DNA of 25,450 bases. Source: Actinomycetota bacterium. GTDB taxonomy: Bacteria; Actinomycetota; Acidimicrobiia; Acidimicrobiales; Ilumatobacteraceae. A model generated the notes under the pieces. It was not told the origin of the DNA, did no database searches, and saw only the letters and a list, made by a program, of their open reading frames with translations. Location: the NCBI GenBank assembly GCA_026393655.1, contig JAPKZT010000033.1:1-25450 (forward strand), given 5' to 3'. The stretch's first letter is position 1. The number at the start of each line of letters is the position of its first letter. Of this stretch, positions 1-8,598 are shown piece by piece. The position numbers were made by a program, and so were the translations under genes.

Positions 1-318
1 AACGCCCGTGCGGGCAGTCTCTTGCTGAACATGAATAAAAGATTGAGTCAGAAAAGAAACAACGAAAACGCCAAGTATCACAACAAGAAACGCAGGGTAA
101 AGTCTTTGAGCGCGTCGTTTGAAGAAGGTCAACAACGAGAATCCTTTGCCGGCAGATTCGTGTCGCAAAATTGATGACATAATTACAAACCCAGACACGA
201 CAAAAAATACATCTACTCCGCGATATCCAGCCGGAACCGAAAGAAACCCAAAGTTGATGTGATTTAGAACTACAAAGAGAATTGCAATTGCGCGAAGCAA
301 CTGAATGTCTTGCCGCAT
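1..318 (-). CDS. Acyltransferase family 3 (OafA/YrhL-like) membrane protein, N-terminal part only
   Basis: The reading frame is open from the left edge of the window, so only the N-terminal ~106 residues are present. It begins MRQDIQLLRAIAILFVVLNH and continues with GYRGVDVFFVVSGFVIM, then a basic stretch (FKRRAQRLYP) and another hydrophobic segment. This is the characteristic opening of the acyltransferase-3 family: an R-x-x-x-LRAIA first membrane helix ending in a conserved His, then G-VDVFFV-SGF. Family members are multi-pass enzymes that transfer acyl groups to sugars of surface polysaccharides or lipids. I chose the ATG at 316-318 because a weak AGAGAAG lies 6 nt upstream and the family usually starts here. 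An in-frame ATG at 358-360 would add 14 residues. It lies just downstream of the amidase on the same strand (50-nt gap). The substrate cannot be told from this piece. Confidence 0.85.
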   Translation of the reverse strand, partial: MRQDIQLLRAIAILFVVLNHINFGFLSVPAGYRGVDVFFVVSGFVIMSSILRHESAGKGFSLLTFFKRRAQRLYPAFLVVILGVFVVSFLTQSFIHVQQETARTGV

Positions 319-368
319 AGGAGTCTTCTCTGAATTCCGCAGACTATTAAGTTGACTCATCTGAGTTT

Positions 369-1751
369 TTAAGGAGCTACGAGTGGCCAGGGTTGGGTTC
401 GCTCGACAGCAAGGGCGAGTTCGAGAAGTAGTGGTTCTTCGAAATGCCGCGCCATGATTTGCATGCCGACGGGTAAACCATCTACTAAACCAACTGGCAC
501 CGAGATGCCAGGGTTGCCATAAATATTTGCAGGAAAAGTCAACACACCGTTGTTGCGAGCACCCGCAACGAGCCCGCCAAAAGTATCTGGCAGTGGTCCT
601 TCGGCATTGAAAGCAATATCTGGGTTTGTTGCCGTGATTATTAAATCAACTTCACTAAAAATTTGTGCCATTCGGTTATTGAGTTCAATCCGTCGCTGTT
701 CAAATTTTCCGCGCGCTTCTGAACTGTAAAGTCCCTCAGTCATTTTTTGGCCGTAACGAATTTCGGGCGTCAGTTGATCTGCGCACGCTGGCCAATAATC
801 TTTCAGAGCAGTTCTTATCGCAACCGAACCAGTTATAGACCACGCAGCACCAAGTCGCGGCAACGAAACGTCAACTGACTCGCGTCGTTGCAAACCAGCA
901 GACGCAATTAAATTCTCAGCGGCACGCTCGATCACTTCCCACATCGCAGGCGATACAACTCCGCCACCAAAGTTCGGCACTACAGCAACACGCAAACCTT
1001 TTGTTGCCACACTTCCGAGTCCGGCTTCCCATCCAGAAACTTTTGGCAAACTTAACGGGTCGTGCGCTTCGTGCCCGTTGGCGACATCAAACCATCGCGC
1101 AGTGTCGCGCACACTTCGTGACAAGCAGCCTGTAACTGTTGTTAAGTTTCCATTTGATGCACCGGGTCCGCGCGGAATTCGACCGAAAGTTGCTTTTAAT
1201 CCAAGCAAACCAGTGAACCCCGCCGGAATCCGAATTGATCCACCACCGTCGCCGCCAGTTGCGATACTTACCAATCCGCCAGCAACGGCAGATGCAGTGC
1301 CGCCAGAAGATCCACCTGGTGTACGTCCATGTTTCCACGGGTTATGAGTTGCGCCGTGCAAAATCGTCCGCGTTAAATTTACACCACCGAATTCGCTGGC
1401 GTTTGTCTGACCAACTTTCACTGCACCACCGACGCGACAAATTCGATTGACTTGCGTATCAGTTGTTTTTGAAATTCTGTCTGCAAAAACCACGCACGCT
1501 TCAGTGTCGGGCCATCCAGCTACACCGTCAAGTTCCTTTACTCCAAACGGTACGCCACCGAATGGCAAAGAAATATCTGCATTTTTTGCATCACGCTCGG
1601 CGGCTTCTTGATCTAAAAAACAAAACGCGTTGAGTTTGCTTTGAGAAATCGCATCAAACGTTGCGCGCAATTCTTCAAGTGGCGAGCGCTCACCATTTCG
1701 AAATGCCTCAACTAGCGAAACTGCGTCGCCGTGCCATGGTGTATCAGTCAC
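369..1751 (-). CDS. Amidase (amidase signature family)
   Basis: A 460-residue amidase-signature hydrolase, a usual length for the family, which cleaves C-N amide bonds of small substrates in the cytoplasm. The Ser-cisSer-Lys triad is visible: K72 in FGVKELDG, the cis-Ser in GGSSGG (S148) and the nucleophile S172 in GDGGGSIRIPAG. The 76 and 24 residue spacings match the family. The start is GTG at 1749-1751, because an in-frame stop lies just upstream. A TAGTTT hexamer 6 nt before it fits a leaderless transcript. It is divergent from the thioesterase operon with 44 nt between them. The family includes GatA, but there is no gatB or gatC nearby, so this is more likely a stand-alone catabolic amidase. 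The substrate is unknown. Confidence 0.92.
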   Translation of the reverse strand: MTDTPWHGDAVSLVEAFRNGERSPLEELRATFDAISQSKLNAFCFLDQEAAERDAKNADISLPFGGVPFGVKELDGVAGWPDTEACVVFADRISKTTDTQVNRICRVGGAVKVGQTNASEFGGVNLTRTILHGATHNPWKHGRTPGGSSGGTASAVAGGLVSIATGGDGGGSIRIPAGFTGLLGLKATFGRIPRGPGASNGNLTTVTGCLSRSVRDTARWFDVANGHEAHDPLSLPKVSGWEAGLGSVATKGLRVAVVPNFGGGVVSPAMWEVIERAAENLIASAGLQRRESVDVSLPRLGAAWSITGSVAIRTALKDYWPACADQLTPEIRYGQKMTEGLYSSEARGKFEQRRIELNNRMAQIFSEVDLIITATNPDIAFNAEGPLPDTFGGLVAGARNNGVLTFPANIYGNPGISVPVGLVDGLPVGMQIMARHFEEPLLLELALAVERTQPWPLVAP

Positions 1752-1775
1752 GCATCAAAACTAGTCTGTGATGCG
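1751..1775. repeat. 7-bp perfect inverted repeat in the divergent amidase/thioesterase promoter region
   Basis: CGCATCA at 1751-1757 is mirrored by TGATGCG at 1769-1775 with an 11-nt spacer. The left arm overlaps the first base of the amidase GTG codon, and the presumed amidase -10 hexamer lies within the spacer. A dyad of this size in a 44-nt divergent promoter could be an operator for a dimeric regulator. It could also be chance, since no regulator gene is adjacent. Confidence 0.35.
1758..1763 (-). promoter_or_regulatory. Probable -10 hexamer of a leaderless amidase transcript
   Basis: Read on the minus strand this is TAGTTT (TANNNT), ending exactly 6 nt before the GTG start of the amidase. 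This is the geometry of actinobacterial leaderless mRNAs. No convincing -35 is visible. Confidence 0.4.
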
Positions 1776-1795
1776 CCCTGAGTTATTAGAGTGAA

Positions 1796-2602
1796 GTGGT
1801 GGATAGTCGCAGTTTTCTTGGATTAAATCGTGTCGGCGAGACTTTAAGTTTCGAAATGCCAGTCGATCTTCGCATTTCAACGGGTGGCTCATTTCTTTTT
1901 GGCGGTGCAGGTCTCGGTGCTTGCATCAGTGCACTTGAAACAGTTTCGAAACGCAACTTAGTTTGGGCGACGGCGCAATATTTGTCTTTCGCTAAAACAA
2001 ACGAACTCGTCAAGATTGATGTAACTCTCGTTGTCAATGGTCCGCAGATCACGCAAGGTCGCGCCGTCGCACGCGTTGGTGACCGCGAAATTCTTACTGT
2101 TAATGCCGCTTTTGGCGATCGCAATTTTGAAGCGTCTGGTCAGTTCACAAAAATGCCAGAGGTGCCTGCTCCTGAGAACGTTCCGCCGCGACAACATCTA
2201 CATGATTCACCTGGCACAATTCATGATTCATTGCAACAACGCGTGGTCAAGGGTCGAGCAATGTCGCAACTAGATGGCTCGCTCAGCGACGGCAATGTTG
2301 TGATGTGGGCGCACATTCCCGCACTGATTGAAGATGTCGATGCAACTGCACTTGGCATTCTCGGCGACTTCGTGCCGATGGCGATCGGTCAAGCACTCGG
2401 TCTCGCCGCGGGTGGCAACAGCCTCGACAACACAATCCGCATTGTCAAGCTTGTACCGACAAAATGGGTATTACTAGACATATATATAGACGCCATAGAA
2501 CGTGGATTCGGGCACGGCCGAGTCAATATGTTCGCGCAAGACGGCACACTCATGGCTACCGCCAGTCAAAGTTGCAAAGCGCGAAAGTGGAATACTAAGT
2601 AG
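1796..2602 (+). CDS. TesB-like acyl-CoA thioesterase (double hotdog fold)
   Basis: A 268-residue protein resembling the thioesterase-like / acyl-CoA thioesterase II superfamily, which hydrolyses acyl-CoAs to free acids and CoA. The C-terminal half carries SLDNTIRI (D211, matching the catalytic Asp of TesB SLDH) and, near the end, an AQDGTLMATASQS segment with Q258 in the place of the catalytic Gln. The TesB catalytic Thr position looks replaced (IDAIERG region), so activity or specificity may differ. The start is GTG at 1796, and a second GTG follows directly. It is the first gene of a four-gene operon; its TAG stop directly abuts the ATG of the next gene. A pairing with an F420-type oxidoreductase suggests acyl-CoA or lipid metabolism, but this is inference. 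Confidence 0.8.
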   Translation: MVDSRSFLGLNRVGETLSFEMPVDLRISTGGSFLFGGAGLGACISALETVSKRNLVWATAQYLSFAKTNELVKIDVTLVVNGPQITQGRAVARVGDREILTVNAAFGDRNFEASGQFTKMPEVPAPENVPPRQHLHDSPGTIHDSLQQRVVKGRAMSQLDGSLSDGNVVMWAHIPALIEDVDATALGILGDFVPMAIGQALGLAAGGNSLDNTIRIVKLVPTKWVLLDIYIDAIERGFGHGRVNMFAQDGTLMATASQSCKARKWNTK

Positions 2603-3592
2603 ATGCAACTACGACCCGGAATGACTGTGCCGTTGCCGGGGCACTTACACGAGCAACGCGACAACTACAAAAAACTTGCTGATCTTGGTTACACAGATAT
2701 TTGGTCGGCAGAATCAGATGGAGCAGATGCATTCACGCCGCTTGCTATGGCGGCAGCATGGGAGCCGCGCTTGCGACTCGGCACCGCGATCGTTCCGGCT
2801 TACACGCGGTCTCCGGCATTGATGGCCCAAAGTGTTGCGACGATGGCAGATGCTGCGCCAGGAAGATTTGCGATCGGTATTGGTTCGTCAAGCAATGTCA
2901 TTGTTGAGCGCTGGAATGCGATTCCGTTTGTTGAGCCGTATAAAAAAGTTCGTGACATTGTGCGATTTTTGCAAGATGCGTTGACTGGCGAAAAGATCAC
3001 AAAGCAATACGACACATTTAATATTGACGGTTTTCGTCTCGGCATTCGTCCAGAAGAAAAACCTAAAATTTTAGTTGCGGCATTGCGTGAAGGCATGTTA
3101 AAACTTGCCGGTCGCGAAGCCGACGGGGCGATAATTAACTGGTTGTCGGCAGATGATGTTACAAAAGTTGTCGGCGTAGTTAATGATGCAGCAAAGAAAT
3201 CGCAGAATCCAGGCGAGCGCGAAATTGTCGCGCGAATTTTTGTTTGCCCAAGTGAAAACGCAGAACTAGTTCGCGAGTCTGCAAAGCGATTGATTGCTGC
3301 CTATCTCACAGTGCCCGTATATGCCGAATTTCATCGTTGGCTTGGTCGCGCTGAAATGCTTCAGCCAATGTGGGATCTCTGGAAGGCTGGCGATCGCAAA
3401 GGTGCGGTTGCGGCAATACCAAACGAAGTTGTTGATCAATTATTCGTTCATGGCAGCGCAGCCAAATGTCGTGAAACAATTAAAAGATATTTTGACAACG
3501 GTGTCACGACTTCGTCGCTTGCAATTGTTGCGTTTGATCCAGAAGTTAAATTCTGGGATTGCGCCGAAGCACTTGCACCAACCGCGGGTTAA
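2603..3592 (+). CDS. Luciferase-like (LLM class) F420-dependent oxidoreductase
   Basis: A 329-residue TIM-barrel flavin/F420 oxidoreductase of the bacterial luciferase superfamily. Typical family blocks are present in order: LADLGYTDIWSAES near residues 26-39, RLRLGTAIVPAYTRSP near 56-71, MAQSVATMADAAPGRFAIGIGSSS near 74-97 with the conserved GR-GIG-SS turn, and PEEKPKILVAALREGML in the second half. In actinobacteria these enzymes usually use coenzyme F420 for hydride transfer. The arrangement resembles the MSMEG_2249-type subfamily, though I cannot confirm that without a profile search. The ATG directly follows the TAG of the thioesterase (0-nt gap), and the exporter subunit starts 3 nt after the stop, so all four genes are probably co-transcribed. 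The substrate is unknown. Confidence 0.88.
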   Translation: MQLRPGMTVPLPGHLHEQRDNYKKLADLGYTDIWSAESDGADAFTPLAMAAAWEPRLRLGTAIVPAYTRSPALMAQSVATMADAAPGRFAIGIGSSSNVIVERWNAIPFVEPYKKVRDIVRFLQDALTGEKITKQYDTFNIDGFRLGIRPEEKPKILVAALREGMLKLAGREADGAIINWLSADDVTKVVGVVNDAAKKSQNPGEREIVARIFVCPSENAELVRESAKRLIAAYLTVPVYAEFHRWLGRAEMLQPMWDLWKAGDRKGAVAAIPNEVVDQLFVHGSAAKCRETIKRYFDNGVTTSSLAIVAFDPEVKFWDCAEALAPTAG

Positions 3593-3595
3593 TTT

Positions 3596-5413
3596 ATGTC
3601 AGTAAGCGAAACCGATTCTGAGGTTTCCGCGCGTCTCGAACTTGAGCAAACACAGCGCAGCGAAGGCTGGAAACTTCTTCGCGGTTTACTGCGCGATCAA
3701 CGCAGAAATCTTGTCATCGGTGGAATTATTGGCATTACCTGGGCGTCGTTCAAAGTCGCGATTCCGCAAGTCACAAAATTTGCAATCAACAATGGCATCG
3801 AAAAAGATGGACCACTTCTTGGCTGGGCTGTAACTATTGCGTGTTTGGGTGTCGTTACCGGCGTTCTTTCTGGGCTTCGTCGCTATGTGGCGTTTCGCGA
3901 AAGCCGTTGGGCTGAAACGCTTTTGCGTGAAAAGTTGTTCTCACATGTTCTCGGATTAAACATCGGCTACCACGACAAAGCGCAAACTGGGCAATTGATG
4001 AGTCGTGCGTCGAGTGATTTGATGCAGATTCAAGCGTTCATTGTGATGATTCCGATCACGCTGTCTAACGTCATTCAAATTTTTGCGGTCGCGACAATTT
4101 TATTTATCACCGACCCAGTCTTAGCAATCGTCGCGATGTTGCCATTGCCGTTCGTTAATATTTCGGCGCGCCGATTCAGCAATCGAATTCATCCGATTTC
4201 GGTTGCAGTTCAAGCCGAGCAAGCCCAACTCGCCAATGTCGTTGAAGAATCAGTTTCGGGTGTTCGGGTGGTTAAAGGTTTCGGTGCTGAACAAGTGCAA
4301 TTCGAAAAACTTGAGAAAGAAGCCAACGATATATTCGGCGAAGCGATGAAAGCCGCGAAGATTCGCAGTAATTTTCTGCCAGCAATTGATGTGTTGCCAG
4401 CACTTGGCGCAGTCGGCGTGCTCGGGGTCGGTGGTCACCGAGTTCTTTCGGGACAACTCTCAATAGGCGATCTTGTTGCATTCAATGTTTATCTGACATT
4501 GTTGGTTTGGCCGTTGCGAAATATAGGCATGATCGTTGCACTTGGTCAACGTGCGGCGGCAGCACTGGTGCGAATTCAAGAAGTACTCTCAACGAGCTCA
4601 GAAATCACCGACCCGCAAGTTGCTAAGGCTTTGCCACGGGCAACTAATTCGCAGCTTGGCGCGATCAAGTTTGACCATGTGCAGTTTGGCTACGACCCAA
4701 TGCAACCTGTTTTGACGAATTTCAATTTAGAGATTATGGCAGGTGAGTCGATCGCAATAGTTGGCGCAACTGCCTCGGGCAAATCAACAGTCGCAAGGCT
4801 GTTGTTGCGTTTTTATGACACAAATAATGGCCATATTTTTCTTGACGGTATCGATATTCGCAAACTCAAACTTCGCGATTTGCGGCAAGAAATTGGTGTC
4901 GTGTTTGAAGACACTGTGCTTTTCAACGACACAGTCACGAACAATATTTCTTTCGCCAAGCCCAATGCTGCTCAGGCCGATCTTGAGCGTGCTGCAAAAC
5001 TCGCTGGCGCGCATGACTTTATTTTGCAATTACCAAACAAATACGAAACAATAATCGGCGAGCGGGGATTCTCACTCTCTGGTGGGCAGCGCCAACGCAT
5101 TGCGATTGCCCGAGCGATTATTTCTGATCCGCGAGTTCTTGTGCTTGACGACGCAACCAGTGCGGTTGACCCGAGCAAAGAAGGTGAAATTCGCGATGCG
5201 ATGCGCACCGTAATGTCTGGCCGCACCACAATAGTTATCGCCCACAGACCAGGCACGATCGCGCTTGCCGAACGAGTTGTTTTTATTGACGACTCAACAA
5301 TTGCTGCAATCGGTAAACATGAAGAACTCGTTGCAAGTAATACTCGCTATCGAGAAGTACTTGCAAGTATGGAGCAATCAATGTCTCAACGTACTCCAGA
5401 GAGCACGAAATAA
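3596..5413 (+). CDS. ABC exporter half-transporter, subunit with degenerate ATP site (TMD-NBD)
   Basis: A 605-residue type I exporter half: a transmembrane domain of about six helices (residues ~35-325), then a nucleotide-binding domain (~355-590). Walker A is GATASGKST (390-398), the signature is intact LSGGQ (494-498) and the H-loop His is H550. The Walker B ends LDDATSAVD, so the catalytic Glu is replaced by D519. The Q-loop Gln is replaced by E438 (VVFEDTVLF). This pattern, with a complete signature but a non-catalytic Walker B, marks the degenerate-site subunit of a heterodimeric exporter such as TM287/288 or BmrCD. The partner is the next gene, 1 nt downstream. Such pumps move lipids or drugs outward across the membrane; the cargo is not evident. 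The third gene of the operon. Confidence 0.93.
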   Translation: MSVSETDSEVSARLELEQTQRSEGWKLLRGLLRDQRRNLVIGGIIGITWASFKVAIPQVTKFAINNGIEKDGPLLGWAVTIACLGVVTGVLSGLRRYVAFRESRWAETLLREKLFSHVLGLNIGYHDKAQTGQLMSRASSDLMQIQAFIVMIPITLSNVIQIFAVATILFITDPVLAIVAMLPLPFVNISARRFSNRIHPISVAVQAEQAQLANVVEESVSGVRVVKGFGAEQVQFEKLEKEANDIFGEAMKAAKIRSNFLPAIDVLPALGAVGVLGVGGHRVLSGQLSIGDLVAFNVYLTLLVWPLRNIGMIVALGQRAAAALVRIQEVLSTSSEITDPQVAKALPRATNSQLGAIKFDHVQFGYDPMQPVLTNFNLEIMAGESIAIVGATASGKSTVARLLLRFYDTNNGHIFLDGIDIRKLKLRDLRQEIGVVFEDTVLFNDTVTNNISFAKPNAAQADLERAAKLAGAHDFILQLPNKYETIIGERGFSLSGGQRQRIAIARAIISDPRVLVLDDATSAVDPSKEGEIRDAMRTVMSGRTTIVIAHRPGTIALAERVVFIDDSTIAAIGKHEELVASNTRYREVLASMEQSMSQRTPESTK

Positions 5414-5414
5414 T

Positions 5415-7205
5415 ATGTGGCACGCCGGTGGAGTAAGCGACGAAGATCGTCTTAGTCGCGCGCAAGCCCGCACGATTATTGGTCGTGTGTTCAAAATGGC
5501 GGCGCCATTTAGAAAGACAATTTATTTATCTTTTGCCTGTGTGATGGTCACAACAGCGACAACACTGTCTGCACCGATAATCGTTCGCCACGGCATTGAT
5601 GCAGGAATTAGAGCCAAAAATTCTGGCGAACTAAATAAATCAGTAGTTCTATATCTAATTGTTGTTTCACTCACATACACATTTGGTCGACTTTTGTTTG
5701 TGTTTGTAAACCGTACCGGAGAATCATTTCTGCGTCTGTTGCGCCTCGCCGTGTTTAGGCAAATGCAACGGCAGTCAATGGCTTTCTTTGATCGCAACAA
5801 AGCTGGTGTGCTTGTCGCTCGAATGACTGCTGATATCGAATCAATGTCAGAACTCGTGCAATTTGGTCTGTTGCAGTTTTTGTCAGCGGCACTGATGCTA
5901 ATTTTTGCAATTGTTGTGTTGCTCTTGCTGAGTTGGCAATTGACAATTGTTGCGTTAATCGTGATGCCAATTTTAATTTTGGCTTCGATTAAGTTTCAGC
6001 GTGATTCGAATAGAGCGTATCTAGTCGTGCGCGAGCGTGTTGGCGCTAATCTTTCGGCACTGCAAGAAGGTATTACAACAGTGAGAGTTATCCAGGCTTA
6101 CGCTCAAGAAGACGAGGCCATTCGTAAATTCAAGATTTCAAACCGCTCGCTTTTTGCAAGTCACGAAAAGAGTGTTCGTGTTTCAACATGGTATTTCGCA
6201 TTAATCGAGTTCTCTGGTGTTTTGGCAAGCGGTTTAATGATTGGTATTGGTGGTTGGTTTGTTCACCGTGGCACAGTCACACTTGGCACAGTTGTTGCTT
6301 TCGTATTACTACTCTCAAGTCTGTTTGATCCTGTTCAGCAACTCTCACAGTTATACAACACGGTGCAATCAGCTGGCGCGGCTCTCAATAAACTTTTCTC
6401 AATTCTTGACTCAAAACCAGAAGTTGACGAACATCCGGCTGCAATTGAGTTGCCGAAGACCGGAGACCTCAAAGTCAGAAATATCTCATTTACGTATGCC
6501 GCTTCAGAGAAACCGGCACTTAATGATGTATCAATAACTGTTGGAGTCGGCGAAAAACTTGCGCTTGTTGGGCCAACTGGTGCAGGCAAATCAACGCTGG
6601 CGAAACTGATGGCACGACTTTATGATCCGGCTGAAGGCACGGTTGAATTTGGCGATGTCAATTTAAAGATGGCAACGATGAACTCTTTACGTAAACGAAT
6701 CGTCGTCGTACCTCAAGAAGGTTTTCTGTTCAACGGAACCATTCGCGATAACTTGCGCATCGCCCGCGCTGACGCAACCGACACCGAAATTGAATCAGCG
6801 ATTGCCGCAATTGGCGCAACCGAACACTTTGCACAATTCTCAGATGGCCTCGACACGCAAGTTCGTGAACGCGGCAGTCGATTGTCGGCAGGCGAGCGAC
6901 AATTAGTTGCACTTGCTCGTGCCGCACTTGTTGATCCAGCAGTGCTGGTGCTAGACGAAGCAACTTCAAATCTTGACCCCGGCACAGAAGCCGAAGTTGA
7001 ATACGCACTCGAGCGCTTGATGACTGGCCGCACTGTTATTGTCGTGGCTCACAGACTTTCGACAGTGCAGCGTGCCGATCACATAGCAGTCGTTGTCGAT
7101 GCAAAAATCGCTGAGTATGGCAGTCACCACGAGTTGCTTGCACGCAACGGGCACTACGCAGAACTTGCCCGCGCCTGGGCGCAGTCTCATTCAATAACTA
7201 GCTAA
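5415..7205 (+). CDS. ABC exporter half-transporter, catalytic-site subunit (TMD-NBD)
   Basis: A 596-residue partner of the preceding exporter half. The membrane domain spans ~30-320 and the ATPase domain ~350-585. Walker A is GPTGAGKST (386-394), Q434 is present, Walker B has the catalytic E515 (LDEATSNLD) and the H-loop His is H546. The signature is altered to LSAGE (490-494). Combined with the upstream subunit this gives one canonical ATP site (this Walker A/B with the partner LSGGQ) and one degenerate site. I chose the ATG at 5415, 1 nt after the upstream TAA. The frame is open back to a possible start at 5265, but that would overlap the upstream gene by ~150 nt and add a non-conserved N-terminus. 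The stop overlaps the convergent histidine kinase gene by 8 nt. Confidence 0.93.
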   Translation: MWHAGGVSDEDRLSRAQARTIIGRVFKMAAPFRKTIYLSFACVMVTTATTLSAPIIVRHGIDAGIRAKNSGELNKSVVLYLIVVSLTYTFGRLLFVFVNRTGESFLRLLRLAVFRQMQRQSMAFFDRNKAGVLVARMTADIESMSELVQFGLLQFLSAALMLIFAIVVLLLLSWQLTIVALIVMPILILASIKFQRDSNRAYLVVRERVGANLSALQEGITTVRVIQAYAQEDEAIRKFKISNRSLFASHEKSVRVSTWYFALIEFSGVLASGLMIGIGGWFVHRGTVTLGTVVAFVLLLSSLFDPVQQLSQLYNTVQSAGAALNKLFSILDSKPEVDEHPAAIELPKTGDLKVRNISFTYAASEKPALNDVSITVGVGEKLALVGPTGAGKSTLAKLMARLYDPAEGTVEFGDVNLKMATMNSLRKRIVVVPQEGFLFNGTIRDNLRIARADATDTEIESAIAAIGATEHFAQFSDGLDTQVRERGSRLSAGERQLVALARAALVDPAVLVLDEATSNLDPGTEAEVEYALERLMTGRTVIVVAHRLSTVQRADHIAVVVDAKIAEYGSHHELLARNGHYAELARAWAQSHSITS

Positions 7206-8598
7206 TTTTAATTTTTACTATTGCGTCAAGACCAACGCCGCTAGGCGGTGGCGCAAGTTCTAAATTCATATTGCTTGATAGTGCTAATTGCGCAGCAATC
7301 GCTAATCCGAGCCCACTGCCTTGCACTCCAGTTGCCGAATCGCGATGCGTCGACCCTCGCCAAAATCTATCGAATGCGCGTGCTCGCTGATCGGCAGTAA
7401 GTCCAGGCCCTTGATCGCGGATAGTGACTACGACTTGGTTTGACATCCGTTGTGCAATCACAATTATTTTCGCACTCGGCGGTGAGTGCTCAATCGCATT
7501 ATCAATGTAATTGCTAACTATTTCGCGAAGTGCAAGTTCGTTGGTTAGACAATTTAGTTGATCTGTAGTTTCAACGACAAGCTCTATTTCATTTTCTGCA
7601 GCAAGAAAAGACCATTCGTCACATAGTTCATTTAGCACACTGTTCACATCAACATTTTCTAGTTCAAGAACAGCACCTTCTGTACGAGCAAGCCGCAAAA
7701 GTTGCTCAGTCAAATTCGTTAATCGGTCAGTTTCGTTAAGCGCCGCCTCAATATGTTCGTTCGCGATATTCGGTGAGCCTTCGACCGAATCTCCAGCCTG
7801 TTCTAAACGCAGACGCAATGCGGTAAGCGGGGTGCGCATTTGATGAGCAGCATCACCAGAAAAAGACCGTTGACGCTCGAGCATATTTTTGACTCGGATT
7901 GCCATGGCGTTAAATGACTTGGCTAATTCGCGAGTTTCAATTGGTCCATGTTCGTCAACTATCGCAGAAACATCACCATGCGCAAAACGATCGGTTGCAC
8001 TTCTTAAATGCGTCAATGGTCGAGAGACGACCGATGAAAGCAAAAAAGCTGCGATAATCGCCATCGCTACAGCGACTGCCGCTGATACCAGAATTCCTCG
8101 AATTTGATTGTTGACCCGAGCATCAATTGTGCTTTTTGGATATGTAAGTCGGACTACACCGAGTACATTTTCACCGAAAACTATTGGAATCGCGACAAAA
8201 ATTAGCTGCTCGCCAAGAGTATTTGAAAGTCGCTCGCCCGATCTGAACGATCCTGCCAGCGCAGCAGCGATTTCTGGTCGTGCTTTGTAATCTTCGCCCG
8301 CCATGTCAGTTGCAGAAGTGGAAGCTAATAAATATCCGTTTTCGTCAACAATAATCGCAGTCGAGTCACTAAATTCTGCAAATTCGTTCAACAGTTTCGT
8401 GGCAGTTATGGCGATAGCGCTGTCTTTTGTAAGCAAAATTTGAGATGCTTGCCCACTTAGAGAATATGCGTCGCGTTCAAGAGTAATGATGATTTGATCG
8501 CGCTCAATTCGAGACAAGTGCGATGCAAGCGGCACATCATGTGCGATCAGAACCAAAATTACGACTCCAACTACAACGAACAAGAACCTGAGTTTCAT
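7198..8598 (-). CDS. Membrane sensor histidine kinase
   Basis: A 466-residue two-component sensor. Domains in order: TM1 (~3-20), an extracytoplasmic sensor region (~30-165, with a PAS/CACHE-like DENGYLLASTS segment), TM2 (~168-190), HAMP (~191-243), the dimerisation/phosphoacceptor domain with H252 in SGDAAHQMRTPLTALRLRLE, and a HATPase domain with the N-box (NYIDNAIEHSP) and the G-boxes DQGPGL and GSGLGLAIA. It should autophosphorylate on H252 and pass the phosphate to the regulator encoded upstream. Its ATG overlaps the regulator stop by 4 nt (ATGA), and GAGG lies about 8 nt before the start, so the two are translationally coupled. The signal is unknown. Likely targets are the divergent genes at 9390-10398. 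Confidence 0.95.
   Translation of the reverse strand: MKLRFLFVVVGVVILVLIAHDVPLASHLSRIERDQIIITLERDAYSLSGQASQILLTKDSAIAITATKLLNEFAEFSDSTAIIVDENGYLLASTSATDMAGEDYKARPEIAAALAGSFRSGERLSNTLGEQLIFVAIPIVFGENVLGVVRLTYPKSTIDARVNNQIRGILVSAAVAVAMAIIAAFLLSSVVSRPLTHLRSATDRFAHGDVSAIVDEHGPIETRELAKSFNAMAIRVKNMLERQRSFSGDAAHQMRTPLTALRLRLEQAGDSVEGSPNIANEHIEAALNETDRLTNLTEQLLRLARTEGAVLELENVDVNSVLNELCDEWSFLAAENEIELVVETTDQLNCLTNELALREIVSNYIDNAIEHSPPSAKIIVIAQRMSNQVVVTIRDQGPGLTADQRARAFDRFWRGSTHRDSATGVQGSGLGLAIAAQLALSSNMNLELAPPPSGVGLDAIVKIKIS

Noticed and set aside
5265..5414. 50-residue N-terminal extension of the second exporter subunit
   Set aside because: It would overlap the first subunit by ~150 nt and has no family match; the ATG 1 nt after the upstream stop is a better start.
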